The notes beneath the pieces are model-generated. The model did not search any database and had not been told where the DNA came from. It worked only from the letters and a program-made list of their open reading frames with translations. DNA of 64,000 nt from NCBI RefSeq assembly GCF_950023065.1, contig NC_088680.1, positions 46,054,559 to 46,118,558 of the forward strand. The letters run 5' to 3'. A program made the translations under genes and the position numbers. Below, in pieces: positions 22,883-35,164 of this stretch (its first letter is position 1; every line of letters starts with the position of its first letter). The DNA comes from Planococcus citri (lineage: Eukaryota; Arthropoda; Insecta; Hemiptera; Pseudococcidae).

Positions 22883-23636
22883 ATGAGTTCGTATTTCGGC
22901 AACTCGTACATGTCAGATATGCGTAACGGCGGCGTCGTTCCGGCCGAACATCCGCACCAGCAACACCAACACTACGGCGCCACGGTGCTGGCTCAGAGTA
23001 ACGGGGTCGTTGACCCGAACTCGTGCGACCCTTCTGTGATCGGTCTTCGGCAAGGTATACCGCCGCCACATTATGGAGGCCCTCCGGCCGCCGGTCAACC
23101 ACCTCAAGGTATGCCATACCCCCGATTTCCACCCTTCGACCGGATGGATATCAGGAATTCGCCCTACTACGGCGGTCAAGCCGGCATCGTCGACGGGTAC
23201 CGGCCCGACTCGCCTACTGGCATGGTTCACATGACCCAGAACGGTCATCAGACGCCCACCATATACGCTAGCTGTAAAATGCAAGCGGCCGTTACCAATG
23301 GCATAGCCGGAGATCCCGGCAGCCCTACCGAACTCGATCCCACCATGAATAACCATCACGCGCACCACCATCCGCAGCAGCATCAGCCGCATCATCTGTC
23401 TAACCATCAGCATCAGCACTCGATGCATCAGCAAAGTTTACCAAATCAGCAACAAAATTATTACAATAATGTTAGTCAAGCCCCGCCCACCGGCCATCAC
23501 CAACAAGTTGTGGTTAACCAGCACCAGCAAACGCCGCCGCTGCAGCAACAGCCGCCTAACCAGCAGCAACCGCAACCAAATAATACCTCCGCATCCTTAC
23601 CTAGTCCGCTTTATCCTTGGATGAGGAGTCAGTTTG
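22883..23636 (+). CDS. Antp: Antennapedia, coding exon 1 (residues 1-251 plus one base)
   Basis: Homeotic transcription factor that gives thoracic segment identity; nuclear, sequence-specific DNA binding with Extradenticle. This exon codes the N-terminal activation region. The start is ATG at 22883 (A at -3) because TAA at 22838 closes the frame upstream and MSSYFGNSYM is the conserved Antp N-terminus. Landmarks: MPYPRFPPFDRM at residues 77-88, RPDSP at 107-111, YASCKMQAAV at 128-137, a His/Gln/Pro-rich region at about 157-232, LPSPLYPWMRSQF at 239-251 with the YPWM Exd-binding hexapeptide at 244-247 (23612-23623). The exon ends CAGTTTG|GTAAGT, a strong donor, splitting codon 252. Without splicing, translation would add about 15 residues and stop at 23683, losing the homeodomain. 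High GC relative to surroundings supports a real exon. Ubx, Scr and abd-A lack this combination of blocks. Confidence 0.97.
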
Positions 23637-24454
23637 GTAAGTTGAACTTTCTGTTTGAAACGTACATAATTGTTATTAGATAGTTCTAGTATTTTCTCGT
23701 ACAATTGGACTTTGGAGGGAGCAGGGCATAGAGTAGCTTGACATTTCACGGATTACAAAACTAAAAATGGAAAAAATTGGGTATTTGCTGAACAATTGGA
23801 AAAATTTTCAAGTCGAGACTGAAAAATTGATAATTTGAGGAAAAATCAAGATGCTCTCGCGCAGTAATTCTGATTTATTTGCTTTCTCCTGACAGTATTG
23901 AGCAAGCTGAGCTCTAATTTTTTGAGCTTTATTCTTTCTGCGAAGCTATCCGAAATTTTAAGAAAGTAGCTTTAAAAGTAATTTTTTTTTTCAAACGACT
24001 GGCAAGCTTTGAAGAGCCTTCATTCGAGATTAGTAGCTCGAACCTTCGTCCGTTTTTTTCAACAGCTTTCGTTTGTGACAATACAGAACTCGAACCTTGA
24101 TTGCAAATTTTGATTTTTGAGTTCAGCTCTTCCTCAAAAATTCAGCTGTAAAGATTCTAAAAACTGCAGCTTCAAGAGTTAGCTAGTTTTTTCATGCTCC
24201 CAAGATTAAAAATTTGGTTCAGAACAAAGATCAAGCTCTTAGCTAGACTGAATGAAGTGATGAAAATTGCAGATCTCGTACCCGCATAATTCTAGAGCTA
24301 TTCTCATGAGCCCAAAATATCAAAAATGAAACACTGAAAAATGTACATTTTGCTTAAAAAATAGGTAAGCATCTGAAATCAAAAATGAATTTTAAAATTT
24401 TGATTAAAGCAAAAATTAAGAATTTTTTCGACATATCCCAGGGGGCAAAATTGT

Positions 24455-24610
24455 TTAGATGTGATCAGATCCAGACATTCCATGGATTCAACTTCACCAT
24501 GACTTGATCGGATAAGATCTTTTCAGGCCAGATTACATCATATAGGAAAGACTTGAATGGATCTAACCAGATTTGAACAGATCCAATCAACGCGCTGTCT
24601 GATAAAATCT
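24455..24610. repeat. Second GATC-rich low-complexity patch (in intron)
   Basis: Words such as GTGATCAGATCCAGAC, GATCGGATAAGATC and TTTGAACAGATCCAATC resemble the patch at 19930-20225, including the shared phrase CATTCTATG/CATTCCATG between GATC words. Confidence 0.45.
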
Positions 24611-25019
24611 CAAAAACGAAATGAAAGTCGAAAAATTTATTTTTTTAAAACGAAAACTGAAAGTAGCTTACTTTGAATGTAAGAAATGAATTTTACGAAG
24701 ATAGTTTTTTGTCTGAACTGTCTGAAGTCAAACGAGAAGGGGCATAAACATCTTTGATTATTTGAATACTTTTGGCAAAAATAGTTAACAGCCCCTTCCA
24801 ATGTGATGTTAGGCAAACAAATCATCATCATCACAAAATTTCTCCAATTTCGTCTCCATAGTAAAAATCTTCATTTTTCATTTTTTTTCTGGAAGTATGG
24901 TACTAATAACTTGTCCTTTATTTATTTTTTATTTTTCTTCTGGAAGCATACTACATAATAACTTGTCCCTTTATTTTGATGTGTAGGCAACATGTTCATC
25001 TTGAATATTTTTTGTAATT

Positions 25020-25570
25020 TTGAGCTCACTGAAAGCTTCAGAATCGAGAAAGAGATTTGTGATTTTTTTCAGCCTTTTTTGGCATTATTTCGCAATTTTT
25101 CGCACTCTGTACAATTTTTCACCCCCCCCCCCTACCACTTCCTGCTCGAAAAGAAAAAACCTTCACTAGAAAGCTTCAAAATTGAGTAAGAGATTTGCGA
25201 TTTTTACCAACCTTTTTCGAAGGTTATTTCGCAATTTTTCTCGCTCTCTCCAATTTTCCAACCCCCCCCTCCCTACTACCTGTCGAAAAGAAAAGACCTT
25301 CACTAGAAAGCTTCAGAATCGAGTAAGAGATCTGCGATTTTTACCAACCTTTTTGGGCATTATTTCGCAATTTTCCTCACTCTCTCCAATTTTTCCACCC
25401 CCTCCCACCCCCTGCTCGAAAAAAAATACCTTCACTAGAAAGCTTCAGAATCGAGTAAGCGTTCTGTGATTTTTACCAACCTTTTTTGGCATTATTTCGC
25501 AATTTTTCTCACTCTCACCAAATTTTCAACCCCCCCCCCCACCTCCTGCTCGAAAAGAAAAGACCTCAAC
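25020..25570 (+). repeat. Tandem array, about four copies of a 135 bp unit with poly-C block
   Basis: The anchor GAAAGCTTCAGAATCGAGTA recurs at about 25031, 25169, 25306 and 25438 (periods 132-138). Units run: anchor, GCGATTTTTACCAACC, TTTTGGCATTATTTCGCAAT, TCACTCTCTCCAATTTT, a run of 5-10 C, CTGCTCGAAAAGAAAAGACC. Open frames of 65-95 codons here are produced by the repeat. Confidence 0.88.
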
Positions 25571-26720
25571 AATGATAGGTACTCAAAAATATGCAATAAG
25601 ATGTACGAAAGTACACCTAATATTATTTGCCCTCCCCCTCTCACCATTAGTGCCTCGCGCAATTATCAAATCGAAATTACGATGACGTATATGGAACATG
25701 ATTGAAAAAAAATAGAGGGAATAACTTGCTTCTAATATTTTTAAAATTTAATTCTGTGCTGAAAAAAATGGAATTTCAACCCGAATATTTTCAAAAATGA
25801 TGAATTTTCACTTGAGAAAAAAATTTGAGATGAAAACCTTGAGGTAATTTTGATTTTGAACAAAATCATTGAGATTTTCAGTACCTTGCATTGTCAAAAT
25901 ATTGCAATGAGAAAAACACGATTTTCAACTAGAATTTCTCAAATTGGAAAACACTCTCAAGGTCACCTTTTTTGAATATTGAATGATTAAGAAAATTTTT
26001 GAGAAATTATTTCACCCTCTTCTTTCTTGTATCTCTCTTCTCATTTTGATTAAAGAAAATAACAATGTGAGAAAAATATTTCGGTTCTCAATGAAAAATT
26101 TTCAAAATTGAAAACCTGAAAAAAAATTTACGAGGGTGATTTTTTACCTGATAAAAAAAATTTGAGCTGGGCACAGCTTTTACCAGAAAAATACATTTTC
26201 CATTTGCCAAAATTTGAGATGTTTAAGTGCATTTTTTTGATTTTTGGTGAATTTTTAAAAATCGAATTTGAGCAGAAAAATTGAAAAAATCTAAATTCTG
26301 CCAAATTGACCTGGAAAACTGAAATTTGGTGTGGAGGTTTCCAACCGTCTTCAGTAGTTCTGGAGCCTTCAGTAGATTGTTGAAATATTACATTTCAACA
26401 AAATTTCACCCAATAAGGTTGGAGAGTTGAAATCTACTCGATGCCCTAATTTCAACATGCTGAGTCGATTGGAGATAGTTTCAAGCTGTTCTAGGGCCTT
26501 CAGTCATATTTTGGAAGTTTCATATTTTTGAAAAAATGCCATAAAAATAGATCTTCAGGGGGTGCCGAAAATACCTAGAGCACATACCAAAGTTCAGCTT
26601 TCTACGTTGATTTGATGAAATTATTATTTTTTTGCATTTTATGGTCCAGAGATTTTCAAAAATTTATCAGAAATCGAAAAATTCAATCTAACTCCTGGAA
26701 TTTTGTCAGACGATATTTAT
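25571..26720. repeat. AT-rich intron with degenerate copies of the dispersed repeat
   Basis: Copies at about 26320-26420 and 26410-26530 contain AAATTTGG, GAGTCGATTGGAGATAGTTT and GGGCCTTCAGTCATATTTTG-type blocks. The rest is poly-A/T-rich intron with no gene seen. Confidence 0.4.
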
Positions 26721-26729
26721 TTTCGTAAG

Positions 26730-28500
26730 CTCTAACCACTAAAAAAAATCTCGAGAAGAAGAAAATGGCGACTGCAGCCCATGTAAAAATGTCTCGTTAT
26801 ATACTCTGACATCCGTTCATTATTTATGCATACGAAGCTTGAAATAAATTGAAAGAGGTGTAAAGACAGAGACCGTTCGGACACTGGGCGCAGATTAAAA
26901 TTATACCGAAGTGCATTTCTCCGCATACTTATTCGCATTGGTAACATCCTACTGCATATAGATAACAAGACCATGCACACTTCTTAGAAAGAGAGCATCG
27001 TCAATGCAGGCACTTGGAAGATATCGAGAATAAAATATGAGCGATCTTTTACAATAGCATAATTGAGACATTAGACGACGAGAAAAGATACGTGATATAA
27101 GGTACCAGCACTTCCGAAAAAGAAAACCTTCATTATTCATAGTCGTATGGAAAAAATGGTTATCTGATCGGGGAATTAAGACAGGTAGAGGACGGGGCTA
27201 TGTCGGGGTGCTGGGATCGCGATGTTAGAAAATAGTGACAGGTTTTTAGGTAGTCGGAATACGTAAGAACTCCCGTCGAGAGTAATTTATCGCGCATGGA
27301 AATTTCTCGTACGAGTATTAGCTTCTTTATAACTGAATTCCGATCGTCGTCGGTGTATAGTGTGTATACGAGAATGAGACGATAACACAATAGGCGAATT
27401 TGCTCTATACGGTTTGGTGATGTAATTGGCGTGGATGGATATTGGATATGGAAAGACAGGAGACATAGTGAAAGGAAACGAGAGCTAAGGGATGGAGAGA
27501 GTGCGAGAGCTGCGAAACTGAGAGCAAAAAAAACACACAGCAACCACCACCCTGATCGCTTCAACTGTGTGAGTGTTCCATTTGGTTTATGAAATTTCAA
27601 CACACAATTTCATTAATTCTTATTAACGTAATGGAAGGCCATTTTTCAACGGAAAAAATTTCACATCCGAGCAATATTTCATATTATCGTATACAGAAGT
27701 GGTATAGATATCCGGCACATATTCGACGTTGTCATCTATCTCCCTTTTTTCTCTCGCACCCTCTGCCAGTTTTGAGCACTATTTTTTCTCTCTCGCCGTT
27801 TGTTTTTCACGCGCCAACCAAAACAAACACGCTTTCTTGGGCATGTCAAAATTTCAACGGTAACTTTTTCATTTACATAAATCGATATCGGTGCGTATTT
27901 GTTTTTTTATACTTCCCTTCCCCCTGCTTGTACACTTTTGAGCGGAGTATCTACAGAGCTCCAGCTCTGTGTAACTTTTTCGCCCAGCACAGTGATGCTG
28001 TCTCTGGTTGTCCTTTGTCGAGCAATTTATCATATAAATTTTATTCGTATATGGAATTCGAATGACAGTTGCTATTTCTTTCGTAACGTTTCGGGCTTTA
28101 GAGAGGATTTTAATTGACCGATATCGATATGCCATGCCAGCTTCTGTCGTGCCATTTTAAACGTTCGCAGCTCGTATTACTCCTATAGATGGGCTCGTTA
28201 TACGATAATACATAAAATCGATTTCCAACGACAATTTAGCCATCACTAGAATGTGTTAGGCATTTACACCGATCGCACGTTATAAACAAAGGCTGACTGC
28301 CTTTTTCGCATGCTGGAGTAGAAAAAAAAGGGGAACTGTATATACAAAATAAAAACTTTCACATCTCTTGTTGCCTTTTCATATCATGTTAACTATTTTC
28401 TCTTCTTGACATTTTGAACGATTTACGACTCTTTTTGGCGTTTTTTTCTTTTCTTTCGACTACCACGACGGTTCCTTTTTGTATTTTTTTTCCTTTCTTT
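26730..28500. promoter_or_regulatory. Unique intronic island, candidate enhancer region
   Basis: Homopolymer-poor, less AT-rich DNA with open frames on both strands (27160-27603 minus, 27589-28065 plus) that match no known domain. Words of interest include TTTAATTGACCGATATCGAT near 28110 and ATCATATAAATTTTATT near 28030. Absence of repeats in an otherwise repeat-filled intron suggests constraint. Regulatory role is inferred. Confidence 0.25.
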
Positions 28501-30560
28501 TTTTTTTTGCTCACCCGCACCCACTCGCCCTATTTATACTATAAGTGAATGGTTTTCTTTCGTATGCGATGTTTAAGTTGTTCCTCGATCTTTTCATTTT
28601 TTTTCCTTCTTCCTACGTAATACGAATCGTTTTTGCATATTTTTCTCCTGCAATTTTTACGTATGCAAAACAATACACGTATTCGGATGGGATGGAGAAA
28701 AATATCGTTTTGAATTCAGGAAGAACTCGACGAAGTTGTTACTAAATAAATTTCAGCTCCTTTGGTTCAGAGGGAGGTGAAGTTGCAAATTTCACATTTA
28801 TTTTCCAGCTCATTTTTTCAACTCGAGGCAAAATTTTTCAATTTTTCTCTTGTAAAAATTCATTATTTTTGGAAACATTTGAAATGAAATCCAATTTTAG
28901 CATCAGAGAACAAAATTTTGAAAAATGTCGGATGATCTGCCCCATTCATACCCCTTTTCAATCTCTCTGTGGATCGAATTCGTGTTTAATGAGTGAAAAT
29001 TACTCCAACTAAAATTTGAAAAAAAAAAAATTGTAAATATCACATTCAGATTTAATGAATTTATCGACGTCCTTTTAGGTTTACTATATAAGGAGGCTCA
29101 ATATTTCGAAGGTCATAGGGAGAGGAGATAAATGTCTCAAAATCCAGAATATATTCTTTTTTTTTTTTCATTCCACCTTGAAATACACTCAATATAAAAA
29201 TATTCACTCATCAGATGAAAAATCACAGCAACACCACAAATCGTTGAACGTCGAATGAATAAAGAATTTATTGTAAAACACGATGATCATCATTGCAAGT
29301 ACATCATACTACACACAACAAGGGACAGGTATAAAGGGGGTAAAAGGCCAAAGGTAAAAGTTACGTAAACTGATAACGATAAAGTATATATACGAGTAGA
29401 AAATGAAGACTGTGGTATAATAATGGCAGTAAGTAGGAGTAAAGTGTAGTACGTGAAGCAGAATAGCCAATATAATCCAGGGGACTCAACGCCATCCTCA
29501 CATGACCATAAATAACACTCAACAAGTGTTTCAAAAGCGAACTGTTCACGTACCCGTACTCATTTTATGGGATGTTATCAATTCACTCTCTAATTCCCGT
29601 TTGCCGTTTCGCTTTACTTTATAAACACGATGGTTTGTTGTGCTTTTCGCCGGTGCAACGTGTGTTTTTTCATGCTTTGTGCCATTTGACAAAAAAAAAA
29701 AAAGCGAAAGGTGTGAGAGTTTTTTTTTGAAATAGATTTTAGGAGACAAAGGCCGGAATAGAGCTGGGAAAAAAATGAAAGTAAAGGCTAAAAGTGTTGG
29801 CAAAAATTACTCGTACTTTTTTTTTGGAAAGTTCAGTAATTTTGTGTTAAACTTCCAAAATATTGAGAATTCGAGCAAGAAAAATTGAAATAAAGATTGA
29901 AATGAAATTTATTTTTATTGAAATTATCAGAATATAGTAAGTTTTATTCGAAAATGATCTTCATCTTTTTCCATTTTTCAGAAAACACTTCAAAACTTCT
30001 ATGATAATCCTGCCAGTCATATTTTCAGCTGTGTTCTTACACTTTTAGTCTCCTCCTCCCCTCCCCGTTGAACAAAATTTATAGCTTTTTATGAAGTATT
30101 TTTCTTTTCTTTTTTTTTTTTACAAAAATTGTGAAATCACTTTTTGACATTTTTTTTTCGTATTTTTGAAAAAGTTCTTTTTTTCCAACGTATAATTGCA
30201 GCAAATTTCCCTCTTCCCCTACTCCTTTCATTGGAATATTGAAGACTAGTGTTGAAAAAAAATTTCAAAAGTTTAGGTTTTTAATTTTAAGGATTTGTTA
30301 TGCTCTTGGATGAGACGAAGCAAAAACCATATTCCTAATCTTACGTCCTTCAATTTTTTTAATTGTGTACTTATTTTGGGAAAGTTTGGAAAATTCTTTT
30401 GAAAAAAATTCACTTTAGGTGAAAAATGCACCTATCCTGCCTACAGAAAATATTTTTTATCTGGATATTACCCTTATAAAAACTCAAAAAACAAATAAGT
30501 AAACAAGTTGAATAAAAATAAAAATAAGAAAGGAAAGATTCTTAAATAAAAGGAAAATTA
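28501..30560. other. AT-rich intron sequence
   Basis: Poly-T and poly-A tracts and short chance frames. Nothing further was recognised. Confidence 0.5.
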
Positions 30561-30599
30561 AGGGTGATTTTTTTTAGTGATTCAGAAAGCAAGAACGTT

Positions 30600-31110
30600 C
30601 AAGTTCGAACGTTTCATTTCAAATTTTCATCCAATGAAGCGGGGGGGGGGGCAAAATACATTTTTGCCCAACTACGTCACAGTTTTCCAGATGAAAAATT
30701 GAGCCAGGTAAACCCGAAGTTTTGCACCGAAGAAGTTGAAACTTTTAACATAGAGGTTCTTAAAGGCACCAATTCCATTTTTTATGACACATGTGATAAC
30801 AAAACTCAAAATAAACTCCAAAAGGGGGGCACAAAATTGAACATTTTCAAAAAAATACAATATAGCATCAAAATGTGGGTTTTTAAGAGCGCAGAATTCA
30901 TTTTTGAAGACAATTTGACTCAAGTCCCAAAATGGGCTCCAAAAGCTGGGGTGGTACGAAATCGAAAATTGAGAAGAAATGACACCAAAACGTGGGTTTT
31001 CGAGGGTGGAAAATTAATTTTCTTAAGACGATTAAACCTCAAACTTCAACATGAGCTCCAAATAAGGGATATAGATAAATCTAAAAATTTTCAAAAAGTA
31101 TAATTTTTGG
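30600..31110 (+). repeat. Degenerate tandem repeat giving a 179-codon chance frame
   Basis: Blocks of about 115-120 bp repeat with drift. AAAATGTGGGTTTTTAAGAG (about 30871) and AAAACGTGGGTTTTCGAGGG (about 30988) align, as do TCCAAAATGGGCTCCAAAAG-like and CATGAGCTCCAAATAAGG. An earlier block near 30745 aligns more weakly. The long frame 30564-31103 spans these units and shows the same internal repetition, with no known domain. It is best explained as repeat-derived rather than a gene. Runs of G (30645-30654) and of C (31201-31210) bracket it. Confidence 0.55.
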
Positions 31111-31799
31111 TACCCATCAAGTAAATGGATATCTACCAATGAAATTTTACGTGAAAATATCATTTAGTGGGGTTGGAAAATATGTATTCTTAAAATACCT
31201 CCCCCCCCCCGGTCTCGCTCTGGTTAAATCATCTTTTATCTACAGTGCAAATGACTGAAGAAATTGGAATCGTTGTAGGTACTCAAAAACCTGAAATTCG
31301 ATACCCAAATTGCATTTTTCAGAAATTTTAAAATTATTCAATTTTTTCAGCCTGTAATTTTGTCATTGATTATGTTGTCGTTTTGTATGATCAATATTGT
31401 GATTAAGTATTAATCAAAAATATTTGGCGTTATTTTCAAAATTACTTTATTCAGTTTTTTTTTTTAATTTCAACAATTTTTTCATTTTTTTAAATTCTAC
31501 TTCTTGCATAAATCCAACTGTTTTATTAAAATTGTAAAAAAAATCAATTTTTATAATTATTTTCAATTTTTGTATTTGTTTCAATTTTTTTTAAATTTTC
31601 TCCAATCATTTTTTTCATTTTTATAATTATTATTATAAAATTTTATTTCATCTGCTCAATTAATCATTCAAAATTCTTTTTAAATAAAAATGAATACCTA
31701 TTTTTCAACGTATACAATCATTTGTTCTGTATTGTGGATAGTTAAACTAGTATTATGGGTGCACATTGAGAACCACTAATATAATAATAATACGTTCGT

Positions 31800-33130
31800 C
31801 GGTGCATTTTGAATTCACCCTCCATTTCTACGCGATATTTTTTTCTCCGCTTGATGTTTTAGCGGCAATGGTGGCGAAGGTCCTGGGATGCTAGTGCAGG
31901 GAGCATGGCCGCCATCTCTGTGTTCTTCGAATCGCAGATACGTTGGGTTTCTTTCTTAATTATTTCAAACTGCCGTCGTTGTGTCTTATGTATAATTAAT
32001 ACGCTAGTTATACTCGTATGTAGTATAAGTTTTTTGAATTCTCATATAACGATCTTTGGGTATCGTGGCAGGCAATTGGTCATTGGTACATTCACATTTT
32101 CGGTCTTCCATGAACGCAAAAAAAAAACATCATTAGAGGACTTTTTGGAGAAATTTTTCAGAAATTAATCTGTATCGTGGACTCAGGTCCAATGGTCAAT
32201 TTGACAGGGGTGAAAGATGTACTTATGTACTTCTATATTCCATAAATAAAATTTTATCAATGGTGTGGTGATGTATTTTGATAATTTGAGATTATTTATG
32301 GACCTAAATGAGTCATTTTGGATGCGAATTTGAATTAGTCTGTTTCCTCCTACGATACAAACAGTCCTATGTGCTGCAGTTAACCATCCTATCGTACCTA
32401 GGTACTTTTGAAGATATTATTTTTCACGCAATCTTGTTACTCTGTCCGACTCTTTAAAGCTGTAGAAGAAGAAGATGCGCGCCCGAAGGTCAATTCCGTG
32501 TATATAGTTGTGGAACTAGTTCTTTAGCTAAATACATACGTAAACGTATACCTACCTATAGCATGTGTAGGTATACTAGAATTCGATTCGGGTTTTGATT
32601 ATAGAGGTTCGCTGACTAGATTATACGCGTACGAGCGAGAGGCGATTTTATTATGGGGTACGGTTTTGACATGTGTCAAAAGAAATTTTTTCATTGGGTA
32701 TTACTCGGGCTGCCGACGCGTATACCTAGAAATTAATTTCACAAGACGTACATAAGTAACGCTGACGATATTAATCCGAGAATGTTGTTTAAGTAATTAG
32801 AAAATTTATCGATTTTATATCGGTGCTTCGTAAACAAGCAGTTTATTTTCGGGTGACGCGTTGATCTCGGCTTCTCGGCGCAAAGGCGAGCGGAGACGAC
32901 GCCGACGTTTGAAATATGTTGCGAGATTAATTAGGCGTTTTTCTTCGCCCGCACCGTAGTCTTTTCACCCTCGTCTAAGTCTCTCGAATACGCTGTGTAA
33001 TGTCACCCTGCGCTGTGTCTGCTGAGCTACGAGTATATGCTGTTTCACGTGCGGCATACCTATCTACCTACTACATACTCGTATACTCGAACGAATGAAT
33101 ACAGATTTAAAGAATGACACCGCAAGTCTG
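31800..33130. promoter_or_regulatory. Higher-GC intronic island, candidate enhancer/Polycomb element
   Basis: Two GC-rich patches stand out: 31861-31930 (GGCAATGGTGGCGAAGG, GGCCGCCATCTC) and 32850-32960 (GGCGCAAAGGCGAGCGGAG, GAGATTAATTAGGCG). The word GCCATCTC fits the Pho/YY1 core GCCAT. TTAATTAG fits homeodomain sites. A weak acceptor-like GATGTTTTAG precedes the first patch, but no matching donor gives a sensible exon in the Antp frame. Function is inferred from composition. Confidence 0.28.
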
Positions 33131-34555
33131 GTTTAATTGAAATGGCTGTCTCGTGCGCATTTATTTATTTATTTTGATCAATTTCCATCCCATAAAAATG
33201 ATCTGAGCCAAAGGATGGTGAATAAAAAGGGGGTAAATTTTCCCCCTGGATACGATTTTCTGGAGAACTTGAGATGCGAAAGAGCCTGACTGTGAGATGA
33301 ATAACGAATTATCAATTGTTTAAGGGCTAAACTTTCAAAATTCATTGAAAAACTTTTATTTTCAGTTTTTTCAGATGGAAAAGTGGTTGAATGTTTTTAA
33401 TTTGAGGGAGAGGGAGGTAATTTATAGTCATTCTCATTTGCCAAGATCATTCAGAGTGATTTTTCATAATTTCTTTCTCATTTTAAAATTTTTTGGTATG
33501 GATGAAACTTTGAAAAACTTTGTGAAAAAAATTGTTGATCTCCTAAAAATAATTTTAGACAATTTTTTTTGAAAATCTACTTGAAAAATTTGGAGCTGTA
33601 ACATAGCACCATCGTTTTGCAAAATTTCAGGGGCTGAATTTCATTTCTTGAAAATTTGAAAAATTCCAATTTTGGCTTACGAATAATACAAGTCAAGTAA
33701 AATCTGATTCAATCGAGGTGGAAAGCTAATGTTTTAATTCGTATTCTATTTCCAACCTCTTAGGTCAGTTGAACGCGAATCGCAGCCACTCCAAGTCTTC
33801 AAGCATTTCTAAATTTACAGTTCTGGAAAAATTGCTTTAAAATTTCCAAGATTAAATTTTAGCTTGCCCTGCCTACTCAGATTTACTCAGATTAATTTGT
33901 ACTTTTGTTTCTTAAAGTTAATTATACTATCAACCTTTTTTTTTTAAATCTGATCTTCTCCTTTCAAGCTCTGCTTTAAGTAGGTACTGGTACCCCATGA
34001 AAAAAAAAATGAAAATTCTAGATGATGTGTCATTTTTTATTTCTTCCCGAGTGCGGAGTTTCAATATCGATTTTGTTTATTAATCTGATGCTTTTAATTC
34101 CTACCAAAGACATCCCAAGGGAACTAACCAGAACATTTAGTCAATTTTTCATGACATTTCAATACGATTTTTCGAAAATTGGTGATTAAAAAGGTATAAA
34201 TTTATACACTCCTCCCGTCATTTGACTTTCAATTTCACGAGTTTGTGCTTTGTGAACCCAGTCTTGTGAATAATTTTACTTGAAAATGGCCAATAATTAA
34301 AAAATGTTGATTTTCAATTTTAATCTACGAGTAGTATCGAAAAAATAACATTCAAATTCAATAATTTGAGGACAATTTTTGAAAAATCAGGAAAGACTTG
34401 AAATTGTTGAGAAATGAGAGAGCCTGAATTGATTAGGACTAGGTATTATTTATTTTTTATGCAATTTCCAATTCTAATTTCGCAAAAAAATTGACTGACT
34501 CTGTTAAGAAGAAATGAGCCATCTTGACGTTGTATAATCGAATAATAATATCAAG
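33131..34555. other. AT-rich intron sequence
   Basis: No gene or long repeat was recognised; short A/T-rich frames only. Confidence 0.5.
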
Positions 34556-34559
34556 AGTG

Positions 34560-34733
34560 TAAGGATGTGCTGCCATCTACAAACACACCGTTAGTTCTCT
34601 AGTTGCTTGATGAACGATTTCGGTCGCGCCAATACGCGAACTGTTTTACTATTTTCGTAAATAACGTCCAATTTTGTTGAACTTGAATTTATTGTTGTCA
34701 AGTGTACAATAGTAAATTTGAAATGACTGAAAT
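34560..34733 (+). other. Candidate first exon nested in the Antp intron
   Basis: CTGCCATCTAC (34570-34580) is followed by a short unique, GC-richer segment (TTTCGGTCGCGCCAATACGC). An ATG at 34723 then opens only 11 bases, ATGACTGAAAT, before a donor, GTAAGTA, at 34734. The arrangement resembles a small TATA-less promoter with a leader exon. The phase does not fit the Antp homeobox exon, so it would belong to another transcript. No downstream exon was identified. Confidence 0.18.
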
Positions 34734-35164
34734 GTAAGTATTTTTGAAAATTGATGATTGCTTGCAACACTGATTTAGAAAAACGAAGGGTAGAAGAAGA
34801 AAGGAAAATTTCGAAGAAAACCTAGAAACTGTGAAATGAATGCCATCTAAAAAAAAAAAATAATTCCCACAATCAACTTAAATTTCCACGCAATTTTTTT
34901 TTTAATTCAATCATTTTAAAATGTAACTTGCCCAATTTACTTTTTTGAGCCCCCCCCCCATTAATTTTAACATTTCTGACATGTTCAATCATTTCCGAAA
35001 AAAAAACTGATTGAATTAAGTGAAACATGAATTGATTTTCCAAAATTGCATAATAGGTCTCACTTAAGGTTCACTGACTTCAATAATTTTGAAACAGCTT
35101 TGTGAACTCTCGAGAAACTATTTTTTTTTAAGAAATAAATTCTGTCATTTTTTTTTTTTTTTTT

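Noticed and set aside
22913..23434. 173-codon minus-strand frame
   Set aside because: Shadow of the GC-rich Antp exon in the opposite strand.
27160..28065. 147- and 158-codon frames on opposite strands
   Set aside because: No recognisable domain, no start or splice context; more likely reflects a less AT-rich intronic island.
30564..31103. Longest non-Antp frame (179 codons)
   Set aside because: It runs through degenerate 115-120 bp tandem units and its protein repeats in the same way; no domain, no splice context.
31861..31913. Alternative exon for Antp after GATGTTTTAG
   Set aside because: In the phase set by the 23636 donor it hits a stop after about ten codons, and no donor follows.
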